Positions 41,082-49,208 of a DNA stretch of 64,000 nt are shown one piece after another. Position numbers and translations under genes: made by a program. Every line of letters begins with the position of its first letter. The stretch's first letter is position 1. Origin of the DNA: Chryseobacterium oryzae. Its GTDB lineage: Bacteria > Bacteroidota > Bacteroidia > Flavobacteriales > Weeksellaceae. The stretch is from contig NZ_CP094529.1 of assembly GCF_022811665.1 (NCBI RefSeq), positions 620,001 to 684,000 of the forward strand, in the 5' to 3' direction. Below the pieces are notes generated by a model that was not told where the DNA came from, did no database searches, and saw only the letters and a program-made list of their open reading frames with translations.

Positions 41082-41197
41082 TTTTATGTAAATTTAATTA
41101 TTACCCTTGTTTTTGATGAGGTAAAATTACAAAAAATAATTTATTTTCAATACTAACCCCTTTAAATTTGAATGAAAACTTTAAAAATTAATGTAAA

Positions 41198-41239
41198 TTA
41201 ATTAACACCCTTATTTTTTTTTTAAGGGGTGTTAATTAA
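41198..41239. repeat. Inverted repeat around a poly-T core
   Basis: Perfect 13-bp arms TTAATTAACACCC (41198-41210) and GGGTGTTAATTAA (41227-41239) enclose 16 bases that are mainly T. It lies upstream of the candidate antitoxin gene and next to the hemH terminator. It could be an operator, a second terminator or a remnant element. Confidence 0.6.
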
Positions 41240-41240
41240 A

Positions 41241-41267
41241 AAAGCACTTATTATGAATAAGTGCTTT
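41241..41267 (-). terminator. Terminator of hemH
   Basis: A 12-bp perfect stem AAAGCACTTATT (41241-41252) / AATAAGTGCTTT (41256-41267) with a 3-base loop, 4 bases after the hemH stop on the minus strand, followed there by TTTAATT. Confidence 0.85.
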
Positions 41268-41271
41268 GTTT

Positions 41272-42294
41272 TTATACAACGTAAAAATCCTGAAGTTTTT
41301 CTTCACATAAAGTTTTAATTACCGAAATCCATCGGTCTTCATCATTCAGACAGGGGATATAATGGAAGTTTTCTCCACCTGCATGTGTAAACTGCTCTTT
41401 TCCTTCTACCGAAATTTCTTCTAATGTTTCCAAACAATCTGAAACAAATGCAGGGCAGACAACAGCAAGATTTTTTATTCCTTTCTTGGGGATGGTTTCC
41501 AGGGTTTCATCGGTGTAAGGTTCAATCCACTTGTCTTTACCTAATCGTGACTGAAATGAGACGATTGTTTTTTCTTTAGAAATTCCTAGTTTTTCAATCA
41601 CCATGTTGGTAGTTTTGTAACATTGATGACGGTAGCAGAATGAGTGGCTCGGATTGTTCTCCCGAGAACAGCAATCGTTAAGATTGCAGGTTTTTGTAGG
41701 GTCAGTTTTATAAATATGTCTTTCCGGAACTCCGTGATAAGAAAACTGTAATGCATCAAAATTTTCCGGAAGTTTTTCTTTTATGCTTTCCGCTAAACAG
41801 TTGATGTAAATTTCCCTGTTATAAAATGGCTGTATATAATTAATTTTAATGCCCGGAAACTTAGCTTTTCTTACTTCTTCTGCTTTTTCAATAACGGTTT
41901 CGGTTGTGCTCATTGCATATTGCGGGTAGAGTGGAAAAAGAACAATTTCCGTAATTCCTTTATCAACAAGTTTTTGAATTCCGCTTTCGATACTTGGCTG
42001 TGCATACCGCATTCCTATTTCTACAGGAACATCTACAAGCTTCTGAAGTTTTTTCTGAATTTGCTCTGTTATTACAATGAGAGGAGAACCTTGGTCTGTC
42101 CAAACTGTTTTGTAAGCTTCTGCAGATTTGGCAGGTCTTGTATTTAAAATAATTCCGCGAACCAATAGTGCACGGAAAAACCAGCGGTAATCAATCACTT
42201 TTTCATCCATAAGAAACTCATCAAGATATTCCTTCACATCGGGTACGGATGTGGACCTTGGTGATCCGAGATTGACTAATAATATTCCTTTCAT
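41272..42294 (-). CDS. hemH: Ferrochelatase HemH
   Basis: 340 residues with the start MKGILLVNLGSPRSTSVPDVKEYL. The active-site signature LQFSYHGVPERHIYKTDPTKTC carries the metal-binding histidine, and the family glutamate lies in the later FVSDCLETLEEI. It inserts Fe2+ into protoporphyrin IX, the last haem biosynthesis step, at the membrane face. Cysteines in CNLNDCCSRENN and FCYRHQC resemble positions that bind a [2Fe-2S] cluster in some ferrochelatases, but this is not certain here. The Nfu gene lies 49 bases upstream on the same strand, linking haem and Fe-S assembly. Confidence 0.97.
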   Translation of the reverse strand: MKGILLVNLGSPRSTSVPDVKEYLDEFLMDEKVIDYRWFFRALLVRGIILNTRPAKSAEAYKTVWTDQGSPLIVITEQIQKKLQKLVDVPVEIGMRYAQPSIESGIQKLVDKGITEIVLFPLYPQYAMSTTETVIEKAEEVRKAKFPGIKINYIQPFYNREIYINCLAESIKEKLPENFDALQFSYHGVPERHIYKTDPTKTCNLNDCCSRENNPSHSFCYRHQCYKTTNMVIEKLGISKEKTIVSFQSRLGKDKWIEPYTDETLETIPKKGIKNLAVVCPAFVSDCLETLEEISVEGKEQFTHAGGENFHYIPCLNDEDRWISVIKTLCEEKLQDFYVV

Positions 42295-42343
42295 ATAATT
42301 TAAAAGTAATTGGTAATAAGTATTTTGCTATATTCAGCGAAGG

Positions 42344-43222
42344 TTATCCGTTTACGGCTTCTACTTTTTCTACTAAATCGGGAATGAATTGTTTTAAAAT
42401 ATTTTCAATTCCGCCTTTAAGCGTTGCTGTAGAACTTGGGCATCCGGAACATGCTCCCTGTAAAAGCATTTTGGCTGTTTTGGTAGCTTGGTCGTATTCC
42501 ATTAAAGAAATTTTTCCGCCATCATTTTCTACGGCAGGAGCAACATATTCGTTCAGAATGTCTGAAATTTTCTGCTCATCATCGGTATATTCTCTGTTGA
42601 TGATTTTTTCTACAGGATTCTCGTGCTTCTGAGCTTCTATGTTTGAAATTTCTCCTCCATTTTGAAGATAATCTGCGATAAGTGCTCTTACTGTAACCAT
42701 TACCTGATGCCATTCTACACTGTGGTCTTTCGTAACAGCAACAAAATTGTCGGATATAAAAACTTCTGTAGCGAAATCAAATTCCTTGAAAATTGCCTGT
42801 GCTAATGGAACTCCTTCTGCTTCGTTTCTGGATTTTACTTCAACAAAACCTTCTAAAAGTAATTTGTTAGAAACAAACTTCATTACATTCGGATTGGGTG
42901 TCATTTCAGCGTAAATCTGATACATTTCCTTTTTCTTCTGCAGATAAATTCTTGGGTTAGCGAGTAGTTCGTCCTCAATTGCGTTTTTAAGACTTTCGGC
43001 AACGTGTTCCCATTCTACGGTATCTTGTTTGGCAACTGCGACAAAATTGGCTGTAATGAAAATTCTTTCCACAAATGGATAATTGAAAAGTTCCTGCGCC
43101 AAAGGAATTTCGGATATATCTGAATCTCTGTCTAACTCCAAAGAACCCGGAATTAAATTGTAATCGGCTACAAATTTCATCACTTTTGGGTTTTCTGTTG
43201 GTTCTATAAGGATTGTACGCAT
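42344..43222 (-). CDS. NifU-like Fe-S scaffold/carrier (Nfu) with duplicated N-terminal domain
   Basis: 292 residues. Two copies of the Nfu N-terminal domain are visible: NPKVMKFVADYNLIPGSLE (from about residue 10) and NPNVMKFVSNKLLLEGFVE (from about 111). Each is followed by IPLAQELF or VPLAQAIF, an FI-x-x-NFVAV strand and a VEW segment. The C-terminal NifU domain (about 215-292) has the cluster-binding GACSGCPSSTATLKGGIENIL with CxxC. Nfu proteins carry [4Fe-4S] clusters to client enzymes in the cytoplasm. The duplicated N-domain makes it about 90 residues longer than the usual one-plus-one form. Co-oriented with hemH. Confidence 0.93.
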   Translation of the reverse strand: MRTILIEPTENPKVMKFVADYNLIPGSLELDRDSDISEIPLAQELFNYPFVERIFITANFVAVAKQDTVEWEHVAESLKNAIEDELLANPRIYLQKKKEMYQIYAEMTPNPNVMKFVSNKLLLEGFVEVKSRNEAEGVPLAQAIFKEFDFATEVFISDNFVAVTKDHSVEWHQVMVTVRALIADYLQNGGEISNIEAQKHENPVEKIINREYTDDEQKISDILNEYVAPAVENDGGKISLMEYDQATKTAKMLLQGACSGCPSSTATLKGGIENILKQFIPDLVEKVEAVNG

Positions 43223-43255
43223 TTTTTATTTAAATTTGAGAGTACAAAAGTACGG

Positions 43256-43290
43256 ATTTAGAAGTTAGAAGCCAGATGCTGAGATTTAGA
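43256..43290 (-). repeat. Degenerate heptamer tandem repeat (TCTAAAT family)
   Basis: On the minus strand five consecutive 7-mers read TCTAAAT, CTCAGCA, TCTGGCT, TCTAACT, TCTAAAT, 34 bases upstream of the Nfu start. A related array lies at 51492-51521. Confidence 0.5.
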
Positions 43291-43364
43291 TTTTTGCTAT
43301 CGCTGTAATTTGTAATGACAAGATTCGATTTCAAAAATGGCTTATGATTAAATTTTTTTAAAAT

Positions 43365-43880
43365 ATGGCACTTATAAAAGAACTTTTAGGGAAAACTCCG
43401 CAAATCGGTAAAAATACTTATCTGGCTGAAACTGCTACAGTGGTAGGAAATGTGGTAATGGGAGAAAACTGCAGTATTTGGTTTAATGCAGTGATTAGAG
43501 GAGATGTTAATTATATAAAAATGGGGAATAAAGTAAATGTGCAGGATAATGCAATGCTTCACTGTACTTACGAAAAATATCCATTAGAAATTGGCAATAA
43601 TGTTTCTATCGGTCATAATGCGATAGTTCATGGCTGTACCATTAAAGATAACGTTTTAATCGGGATGGGTTCTATTGTGATGGATAATTGTCTTGTTGAA
43701 GAAAATTCTATTGTAGGAGCTGGTTCGGTGGTAACACAGGGAACGCATATTAAATCCGGTGAAGTTTGGGGCGGTGTTCCTGCCAGAAAAATAAAAGATA
43801 TTTCTACTTCCTTATTAGAAGGTGAGGTTAACAGAATTGCAGATAATTATGTAAAATATTCTTCTTGGTACAAAGAATAA
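43365..43880 (+). CDS. Gamma-class carbonic anhydrase-like hexapeptide protein
   Basis: 171 residues of left-handed beta-helix repeats. The family landmarks are GDVNYIKMGNKVNVQDNAMLHCTY, with the QDN and first histidine, and GHNAIVHGCTIKDNVLIGMGS, with the zinc-site histidines, followed by the C-terminal GVPARKIK helix. Members of the YrdA/CaiE/gamma-CA group bind zinc at trimer interfaces; some hydrate CO2 and others have no proven activity. Single gene, followed by a bidirectional terminator. Confidence 0.92.
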   Translation: MALIKELLGKTPQIGKNTYLAETATVVGNVVMGENCSIWFNAVIRGDVNYIKMGNKVNVQDNAMLHCTYEKYPLEIGNNVSIGHNAIVHGCTIKDNVLIGMGSIVMDNCLVEENSIVGAGSVVTQGTHIKSGEVWGGVPARKIKDISTSLLEGEVNRIADNYVKYSSWYKE

Positions 43881-43888
43881 TCAGGATA

Positions 43889-43927
43889 AAACAAAGCTCT
43901 ACAATATTCTAGAGCTTTGTTTTTTTA
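43889..43927. terminator. Bidirectional terminator
   Basis: A 13-bp perfect stem AAACAAAGCTCTA (43889-43901) / TAGAGCTTTGTTT (43910-43922), loop of 8, T run after. It separates the convergent gamma-CA and lipoprotein genes. Confidence 0.9.
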
Positions 43928-44371
43928 TTGATAAGTTAAAACTGCATTCCCGTTATCGCATCTCACGCCAGTTGGTTCTGCGGTCATCATACAATCGGAA
44001 GTAATGTTGTATTTTTTATTATATTCAGACATTTTTTGGGTATAATTACTGATTTTAGGTTTGATGATGTTTTCGAGTTTTCTAGGATAGGCAATATATT
44101 TTGTGGGTCCACCACATGCTTTCGATCCCATTGCAGAAAACGTCCATTCAGAAGATTTTGTGCAGTTTTCTTTAGAAATAATAGATTCTATATCATTTCG
44201 GAGTTCGTCCAGTAATGCTTCATCGTATTTTTTACTGTTTTCGTCTGAAGGTCTTTCGGAAATATCTTTTGGTAAAGTGGAATCGTCCAGGTTACTGGTA
44301 GATTTACACGAGACGAATATTGCTAAAAGAAAAATAGATAAAAATGTAGCTGTAAACAGTTTTTTTTTCAT
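43925..44371 (-). CDS. Small lipoprotein of unknown function
   Basis: 148 residues from the ATG at 44371, chosen because it begins a proper lipoprotein signal (MKKKLFTATFLSIFLLAIFVSC); a frame extension to 44434 adds 21 unlikely residues. The mature part has a conserved-looking KENCTKSSEWTFSAMGSKACGGPTKYIAY and ends with an SDCMMTAEPTGVRCDNGNAVL segment. The four mature cysteines could form disulphides and the pattern resembles small secreted protease-inhibitor-like or envelope proteins, but no family was recognised. Single gene. Confidence 0.75.
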   Translation of the reverse strand: MKKKLFTATFLSIFLLAIFVSCKSTSNLDDSTLPKDISERPSDENSKKYDEALLDELRNDIESIISKENCTKSSEWTFSAMGSKACGGPTKYIAYPRKLENIIKPKISNYTQKMSEYNKKYNITSDCMMTAEPTGVRCDNGNAVLTYQ

Positions 44372-44499
44372 AATTAAAGAATGAATTGTGTGCAAAACAG
44401 GTTTCTGGAAATTGTTTTTCTTCAGGATATACAAAAATGATAATATTTTTTAATTGAATCAAAATTTATTCCCTAAATACTTTTTCTGTAATTTTGTGG

Positions 44500-46632
44500 A
44501 TGATGAACAATCATTTTTTTGAACTCATAGAATTTACCAGCAGAAGTGTTTTTTTAACCGGAAAAGCAGGAACGGGTAAAACAACTTTTCTCAACGAATT
44601 TGTAAAAAAAACGAAAAAAAAGCATATTGTAGTGGCTCCTACCGGGATTGCTGCGATTAATGCGGGTGGTGTAACCATACATTCTATGTTTGGTCTTCCG
44701 CTTCGTACTTTTTTGCCGACTTCAGAGCGTATAGACAGCAATATTGCGAATAATATTGTAGATCTTCAGCAACATTTTAAGTACCGGAAAGATAAACTGA
44801 AGCTTTTGCGTGAAGTGGAAGTTATTATTATTGATGAGGTTTCTATGTTGCGTGCAGATGTTTTGGATATGATGGATTTTTCTCTTCGTTTCATCCGTAG
44901 AAATAATCATCGTTTTGGAGGAGTTCAGATGTTGTTTATTGGAGATTTGTATCAGCTTCCGCCGGTGGTAAGAGATGAACATGTGTTGAAGATGTTTTAT
45001 AATTCGCCATTTTTCTTCGACAGTTTGGCAATTAAAGATATTCCGCTTCTTACGATTGAACTTACAAAAGTTTACCGCCAGACAGATGCTCATTTTCTTG
45101 AAATTCTGAATGCAATTCGCGATGGTGATGTCGCAAATATCGATTTTGATGAGTTAAATACAAGATATAATCCCGATTTTAAAACCGAAGATCAGCCTTA
45201 TGTTTATCTCTGTTCTCATAATAAAATGGCAGATGATATCAATCAGGAAAAGCTTAAAGATATTAAATTAACATCCGGAGTTTATGAAGCTAAACTTTTT
45301 GGTGAGTTTAAAGAAAATCAGTTTCCGAACGAGCAGTATCTTGAGCTGAAAGTTGGAGCTCAGATTATGTTTATCCGTAATGATATTTCGGGAGAGAAAA
45401 AATACTATAACGGTAAACTTGGTGAAATTTCTGCTTTGGATGATAATGAAATTAAGGTTGTTTTAGACGGAAGTGAGCGGGAAATTACGGTAAAACGAGA
45501 GGTTTGGGAACAGAAAAAATATTCTTTAGATTCTGATAAGATGATTAAAGAAGAGGTTTTGGGAAGTTTTGAGCAGTTTCCTATCAAGCTTGCATGGGCG
45601 GTTACAATTCATAAAAGTCAGGGACTTACTTTTGATAAGGTGATTATTGATGCCGGTAAAAGTTTCACTGCGGGACAGGTTTACGTGGCTTTATCCCGTT
45701 GCCGTACTTTGGAAGGAATCGTTTTGAAATCCAAAATTACTCCCGAAGTTATTTTTAAGGATAATAGAATCCTGAAATTTCAGGGAGAAACCCAAGCTAA
45801 TGATCATATTGAAGATATTCTGAATCAGGAAAAATATGATTATTCTATTCGGAAACTTTTGCGAACACTGGATTGTAAATGGATGATGAAAGAAGTAGAG
45901 CATTGGAATAATTTATCTCTTGTAAGCAAAGGTGTAGATCGCAATAAAGCCAATCAGCTTTATTTACAGCTAAAGCATGAAGTTCAGAATCTTGCTAAGA
46001 TTTTTGATAAGCTCGAAAGGATTATTTTTCAAAAAGTGCATCTTTTTATTCAGAAAAAAGAAGAATGGATAGAGATTGAAAATAAATCGAAAGGAGCGGT
46101 TAATTTCTTTTTCAGAGAAATAAATGATAAGATTTTTAGTCCTTTAAAAGATTTTTATTCAGAAATTAAAGGATTGAAAGGTTTAAAACAATACAACGAA
46201 GAACTTAGAACCTGGTTGGAGGATATTGAAGATTATCTGAATGGTTTAAAAGAATTATATCTTCTCGAAACAAAACTTTTGGAGGAAAAAAACAATAAAG
46301 AAGTAAGCATGAAAATTGCAAAAGTTCCTTCTCAGGTTCTTACTTTTCAGTTATTTGAAGAAGGAAAAACGGTTTCTGAAATTGCTCTGGAAAGAGGTTT
46401 GGTGAAAGAAACTATTTTGGGGCATCTTGCTAAATTTGCAGAACAGGGTTTGTTGAATATTTCCAGAATTATTACTTCGGATAAAATTAAAGCTTTTGAA
46501 GTTGAGTTTTCTCAAAATTCCCATGAAACACTTAACGAATGGAAAAATGCTTTGCCAAAAGATTTTGAATTCAATGAGATACGCATTCTTATCAATCATT
46601 TTACTTATCAAAAGACAAAAAATAATGCTTAA
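44500..46632 (+). CDS. PIF1-like DNA helicase with C-terminal helix-turn-helix domain
   Basis: 710 residues from ATG 44500. Superfamily 1B helicase motifs: Walker A GKAGTGKTTFLNEF (Lys27), Ia VVAPTGIAAINAGGVTIHSMF, Walker B VIIIDEVSML, III MLFIGDLYQLPPVV, and late motifs AVTIHKSQGLTFDKVIID and VYVALSRCRTLEGIVL. After the helicase core (to about 430) a charged region leads to a helix-turn-helix of the type found at RecQ C-termini (LTFQLFEEGKTVSEIALERGLVKETILGHL, about 595-660). It likely unwinds DNA, such as G-quadruplexes or forks. TAATTTTG at 44489-44496 sits just before the ATG, suggesting a leaderless message. Confidence 0.92.
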   Translation: MMNNHFFELIEFTSRSVFLTGKAGTGKTTFLNEFVKKTKKKHIVVAPTGIAAINAGGVTIHSMFGLPLRTFLPTSERIDSNIANNIVDLQQHFKYRKDKLKLLREVEVIIIDEVSMLRADVLDMMDFSLRFIRRNNHRFGGVQMLFIGDLYQLPPVVRDEHVLKMFYNSPFFFDSLAIKDIPLLTIELTKVYRQTDAHFLEILNAIRDGDVANIDFDELNTRYNPDFKTEDQPYVYLCSHNKMADDINQEKLKDIKLTSGVYEAKLFGEFKENQFPNEQYLELKVGAQIMFIRNDISGEKKYYNGKLGEISALDDNEIKVVLDGSEREITVKREVWEQKKYSLDSDKMIKEEVLGSFEQFPIKLAWAVTIHKSQGLTFDKVIIDAGKSFTAGQVYVALSRCRTLEGIVLKSKITPEVIFKDNRILKFQGETQANDHIEDILNQEKYDYSIRKLLRTLDCKWMMKEVEHWNNLSLVSKGVDRNKANQLYLQLKHEVQNLAKIFDKLERIIFQKVHLFIQKKEEWIEIENKSKGAVNFFFREINDKIFSPLKDFYSEIKGLKGLKQYNEELRTWLEDIEDYLNGLKELYLLETKLLEEKNNKEVSMKIAKVPSQVLTFQLFEEGKTVSEIALERGLVKETILGHLAKFAEQGLLNISRIITSDKIKAFEVEFSQNSHETLNEWKNALPKDFEFNEIRILINHFTYQKTKNNA

Positions 46633-46644
46633 TTAATTATTAGG

Positions 46645-47271
46645 TTACTTTTTTATAAAATTTTCTAAATTTTCAATTCTTTTCAGGATGTCAGAAAATA
46701 CATTTTTTCGATGCAGCGAGAGATGTCCTGCTATTGTGTAAATTTCCTTTTCTTTCCATTTTTTTTCTGGAATTTCGGAAAGGTTATGGATGTTTTCATT
46801 TTCTAAAAAGAAAAGTGTTTCGTTTCTTTCCGAATTAAAATCGGCTTTTACTAAAAAAAGAATATCTCCAGAATTGTAAAAAGGAAGAGTTTTTTTCTCA
46901 TCGGTAAATTCATGTACAAAATCAACGTTTGCTAATATTTTTTGCAAAATTTTATTTTTTGATGAATTTGCATCGCTAAGATTTTGCTCTGTTTGGGTTT
47001 TCTTAAAATTTTCGATAGGAGAAAACATTAAGGTATCTATCACCGATCCGCTTACTAAATCGTTTACCTGTAGTGGTTTCGTTAGAAAATCGTCAATATC
47101 TAAATTGAAGTAGTGGGCAACTTTCAGCAAAGTTTCAATTTTGGGTTCTGCTCTTCCTTCTTCGTAAGCACTTATTACGCCTCTGTTGAGTTCAAACAAA
47201 TCTCCAAAAGCTTTTTGGCTCAAACCTTTAACGTGTCGTATTTTCTTAATATTGGTTCCGAAAAAACTCAT
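46645..47271 (-). CDS. XRE-family transcriptional regulator
   Basis: 208 residues from the ATG at 47271, which begins MSFFGTNIKKIRHVKGLSQKAF; an in-frame extension to 47334 would run through the putative operator. The N-terminal helix-turn-helix (about 4-60) contains SQKAFGDLFELNRGVISAYEEGRAEPKIETLLKVA. The C-terminal 140 residues include a GDILFLVKADF strand pair that vaguely recalls S24/LexA-like sensor folds, without a recognisable Ser-Lys pair. It is divergent from the PspA, flotillin and AAA+ operon, and the intergenic region holds two TTTGCAAA palindromes overlapping promoters on both strands. It is the likely local regulator. Confidence 0.88.
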   Translation of the reverse strand: MSFFGTNIKKIRHVKGLSQKAFGDLFELNRGVISAYEEGRAEPKIETLLKVAHYFNLDIDDFLTKPLQVNDLVSGSVIDTLMFSPIENFKKTQTEQNLSDANSSKNKILQKILANVDFVHEFTDEKKTLPFYNSGDILFLVKADFNSERNETLFFLENENIHNLSEIPEKKWKEKEIYTIAGHLSLHRKNVFSDILKRIENLENFIKK

Positions 47272-47284
47272 AAGTCTAATCTTT

Positions 47285-47335
47285 TTTGCAAATATAAGGT
47301 TATTTATCATAAATTTTGCTAAAAATATTTGCAAA
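47285..47335. promoter_or_regulatory. Candidate XRE operator: inverted pair of TTTGCAAATAT
   Basis: TTTGCAAATAT (47285-47295) and its exact reverse complement ATATTTGCAAA (47325-47335) have centres 40 bases apart, close to four helical turns. Each contains the self-palindrome TTTGCAAA. The first covers the regulator's -7 box (TATATTTG on the minus strand, 47289-47296). The second covers the -33 TTTG of the operon promoter. This is what an autoregulatory operator would look like. Confidence 0.6.
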
Positions 47336-47358
47336 TTGTATTATTTTTATTATTTTTG
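47328..47358 (+). promoter_or_regulatory. Promoter of the PspA-flotillin-AAA+ operon
   Basis: A -33 TTTG (47328-47331), a 19-base spacer and a -7 TATTTTTG (47351-47358) match the Bacteroidota TTTG-N19-TAnnTTTG consensus. The predicted leader is about 22 bases. Confidence 0.7.
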
Positions 47359-47386
47359 TGGAACTAAAAGCTAAAACTCACGAAAT

Positions 47387-47788
47387 ATGGGAGAAGATAA
47401 TAAAATATTTAACAGAGTTAAAGAATGGTTGTTGGATTATGAATTCAATATTAGTTTTGAAGATGAAAATCAAAAAGTGCTGATTATCGAAAAAGAATCG
47501 AATGGTATTAAAAATATGATTCTAATTGTTTCAGATTCAATTTTAATTATGGAGCAGTTTCTTTTTGAAATTAAAAATCCTTCGTTAGAAATTTATAAAA
47601 CCTTACTTCAGAAAAACAGAGATATTGTGCATGGTGCTTTTGTTTTGGATTATTCCGGGATGAAAGTAATCTTCCGAGATACTTTGCCAACCGACAATAT
47701 GGCACAGAATGAATTAATGGCTTCGATAGATTCTCTTGGGATTTTGGTGGGCGAATTTAATAGTGAAATGATTAAAATGAGTAAATAA
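47387..47788 (+). CDS. Small YbjN/chaperone-like protein heading the PspA operon
   Basis: 133 residues, acidic, with no signal or membrane helix. An alpha/beta layout (FNRVKEWLLDYEF, KVLIIEKESNGIKNMILIVSDSILIME, HGAFVLDYSGMKVIFRDTL, MASIDSLGILVGEFNSEM) suggests the YbjN or type III secretion chaperone-like fold. In enterobacteria a protein of about the same size, YjfI, precedes the PspA paralogue YjfJ, so this is plausibly its counterpart, but sequence similarity was not established. It is the first gene after the operator, 61 bases before pspA. Confidence 0.6.
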   Translation: MGEDNKIFNRVKEWLLDYEFNISFEDENQKVLIIEKESNGIKNMILIVSDSILIMEQFLFEIKNPSLEIYKTLLQKNRDIVHGAFVLDYSGMKVIFRDTLPTDNMAQNELMASIDSLGILVGEFNSEMIKMSK

Positions 47789-47849
47789 AATCTCTACGGA
47801 GTGGCGAAGTCTAATAAACATCAAATTATAAAACAATAAATATCTAGTT

Positions 47850-48551
47850 ATGAATATTTTTAAAAGATTATACGCAATAGGAAAAGCTGAAGTTAATTCG
47901 GTATTAGAAAATTTTGAAGATCCTATAAAACTTACAGAAGCAGGAATTGCCGATATGAAAGATCAGCTTACCGAAAGTGTCGAAGCTTTAGCTCAGCTGA
48001 AAGCACTTTCTATTCGTAAAAAAAATGAGGCGGAAGCAGAAAGTCTATCGGCGAAAGATTACTATGCAAAAGCAGTACTTCTTATTCAGAAATCTGAAAA
48101 GGGTGAAGTGAATGCGGCAGATAGTGATCGTTTAGCAAAAGAAGCTTTAAAAAAACAGACTGAAGCCCAGAAAAATGCTGAACTTTTAAGATCAGAAACT
48201 GAAAAACTTCAGGACGAGTGTGAAAAAATGCAGACCAATATCCATCAACTGAAATCTAATATTTCGAAATGGGAAAATGAACTCCGCACTTTGGAGGCAA
48301 GAGTTCAGGTAAGCGAGGCAACTAAAGATATTAATCGTAAAATGACTCAGATCGACAGTAGCAGTGCGGTTTCTATGCTGGAAAAACTAAAGGAAAGGGT
48401 GGTGCAGCAGGAAGCTGTTTCGGAGGCTTATTCCGAGTTGGCAAAAACCGGCAAGTCTGTGGATGAAGAAATCGACAGTCTTGTAAATAATGCAGATACT
48501 GAAGCGGAAAAAGCTTTACAGAAATTGAAAAAAACACTTAAAAAAGGCTAA
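47850..48551 (+). CDS. pspA: PspA/IM30 family membrane-stress protein
   Basis: 233 residues, almost wholly coiled-coil, opening MNIFKRLYAIGKAEVNSVLENFEDPIKLTEAGI, the amphipathic helix and hinge of PspA. The helical hairpin (about 30-150) and helix alpha-4/5 region (about 155-232, MLEKLKERVVQQEAVSEAYSEL) are present. PspA/ESCRT-III proteins polymerise on damaged inner membrane to preserve integrity. This is the YjfJ-like subtype by neighbourhood. The next gene begins 3 bases after the stop, showing tight coupling to the NfeD-like protein. Confidence 0.92.
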   Translation: MNIFKRLYAIGKAEVNSVLENFEDPIKLTEAGIADMKDQLTESVEALAQLKALSIRKKNEAEAESLSAKDYYAKAVLLIQKSEKGEVNAADSDRLAKEALKKQTEAQKNAELLRSETEKLQDECEKMQTNIHQLKSNISKWENELRTLEARVQVSEATKDINRKMTQIDSSSAVSMLEKLKERVVQQEAVSEAYSELAKTGKSVDEEIDSLVNNADTEAEKALQKLKKTLKKG

Positions 48552-48554
48552 AAT

Positions 48555-49196
48555 ATGACCTTTCAGGAATTTTTACATATCGCTTTTACTCCGGTAAATA
48601 CTGTTTTAAGTGTTCTCCTGATTCTGGCGGTAATCTATTGGATTTTTACCATTATAACGGGTTTGGATATTGATATTGGCTTCGATGCTGATTTCGATGC
48701 AGATGCACCTGATGGTCATGTACATGTTCCTGATGATCCTTCTTCATGGATTCAGTTCTTGAAATTTCTGAATCTGGATATTGTTCCGGTAACTTATTTC
48801 CTCACAATTTCTCTACTTTTTACGTGGCTTACTTCATTTTACATCGAAGTATTTATTTCACCGGCTTTTTGGCTTGCGGCAGTATTGGTAATTCCTTCCT
48901 TAATCATCAGTATTTTGATTACGAAAATTATTTTGAAACCATTAAATCCTTTTTTTAAAGAAATTAATCATAAAGGTGAAAAAGCACACGATTTTTTAGG
49001 ACGCGAAGGAAGAATGAAATCTACAATTCATGGAACTAAAACAGGGATTTTGGAAGTTTTTATCGGAAGTGATCCTATGACTTTAATGGTGAAAAGCAAA
49101 AATGGCGAAAGAATAGAACACGGAACAAAAGTCATTATTGTAGATGAAGGTCCTCAAAAGAAATTTTATTATGTGGCTACAGAAATTCAATTTTAA
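48555..49196 (+). CDS. NfeD/YqiJ-like membrane protein with OB-fold C-terminus
   Basis: 213 residues. One N-terminal membrane helix (VNTVLSVLLILAVIYWIFTII), then an acidic loop rich in Asp (DIDIGFDADFDADAPD), a central pair of helices (about 80-135) and a C-terminal OB-like domain (about 140-213: FLGREGRMKSTIHGTKTGILEVFIG...FYYVATEIQF). The Asp-rich loop and order match YqiJ, the partner of the flotillin YqiK in E. coli. NfeD-type proteins scaffold flotillins in membrane microdomains. It follows PspA by 3 bases. Confidence 0.85.
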   Translation: MTFQEFLHIAFTPVNTVLSVLLILAVIYWIFTIITGLDIDIGFDADFDADAPDGHVHVPDDPSSWIQFLKFLNLDIVPVTYFLTISLLFTWLTSFYIEVFISPAFWLAAVLVIPSLIISILITKIILKPLNPFFKEINHKGEKAHDFLGREGRMKSTIHGTKTGILEVFIGSDPMTLMVKSKNGERIEHGTKVIIVDEGPQKKFYYVATEIQF

Positions 49197-49208
49197 TAGA
49201 ATGAAAAT

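Noticed and set aside
44494..44499. TTG codon upstream as a start for the PIF1-like helicase
   Set aside because: Two in-frame ATGs at 44500 and 44503 follow at once and the TTG lies inside the promoter-like box.
46633..46644. A terminator between the convergent PIF1-like and XRE genes
   Set aside because: Only 12 bases separate the stops and no stem was found there.
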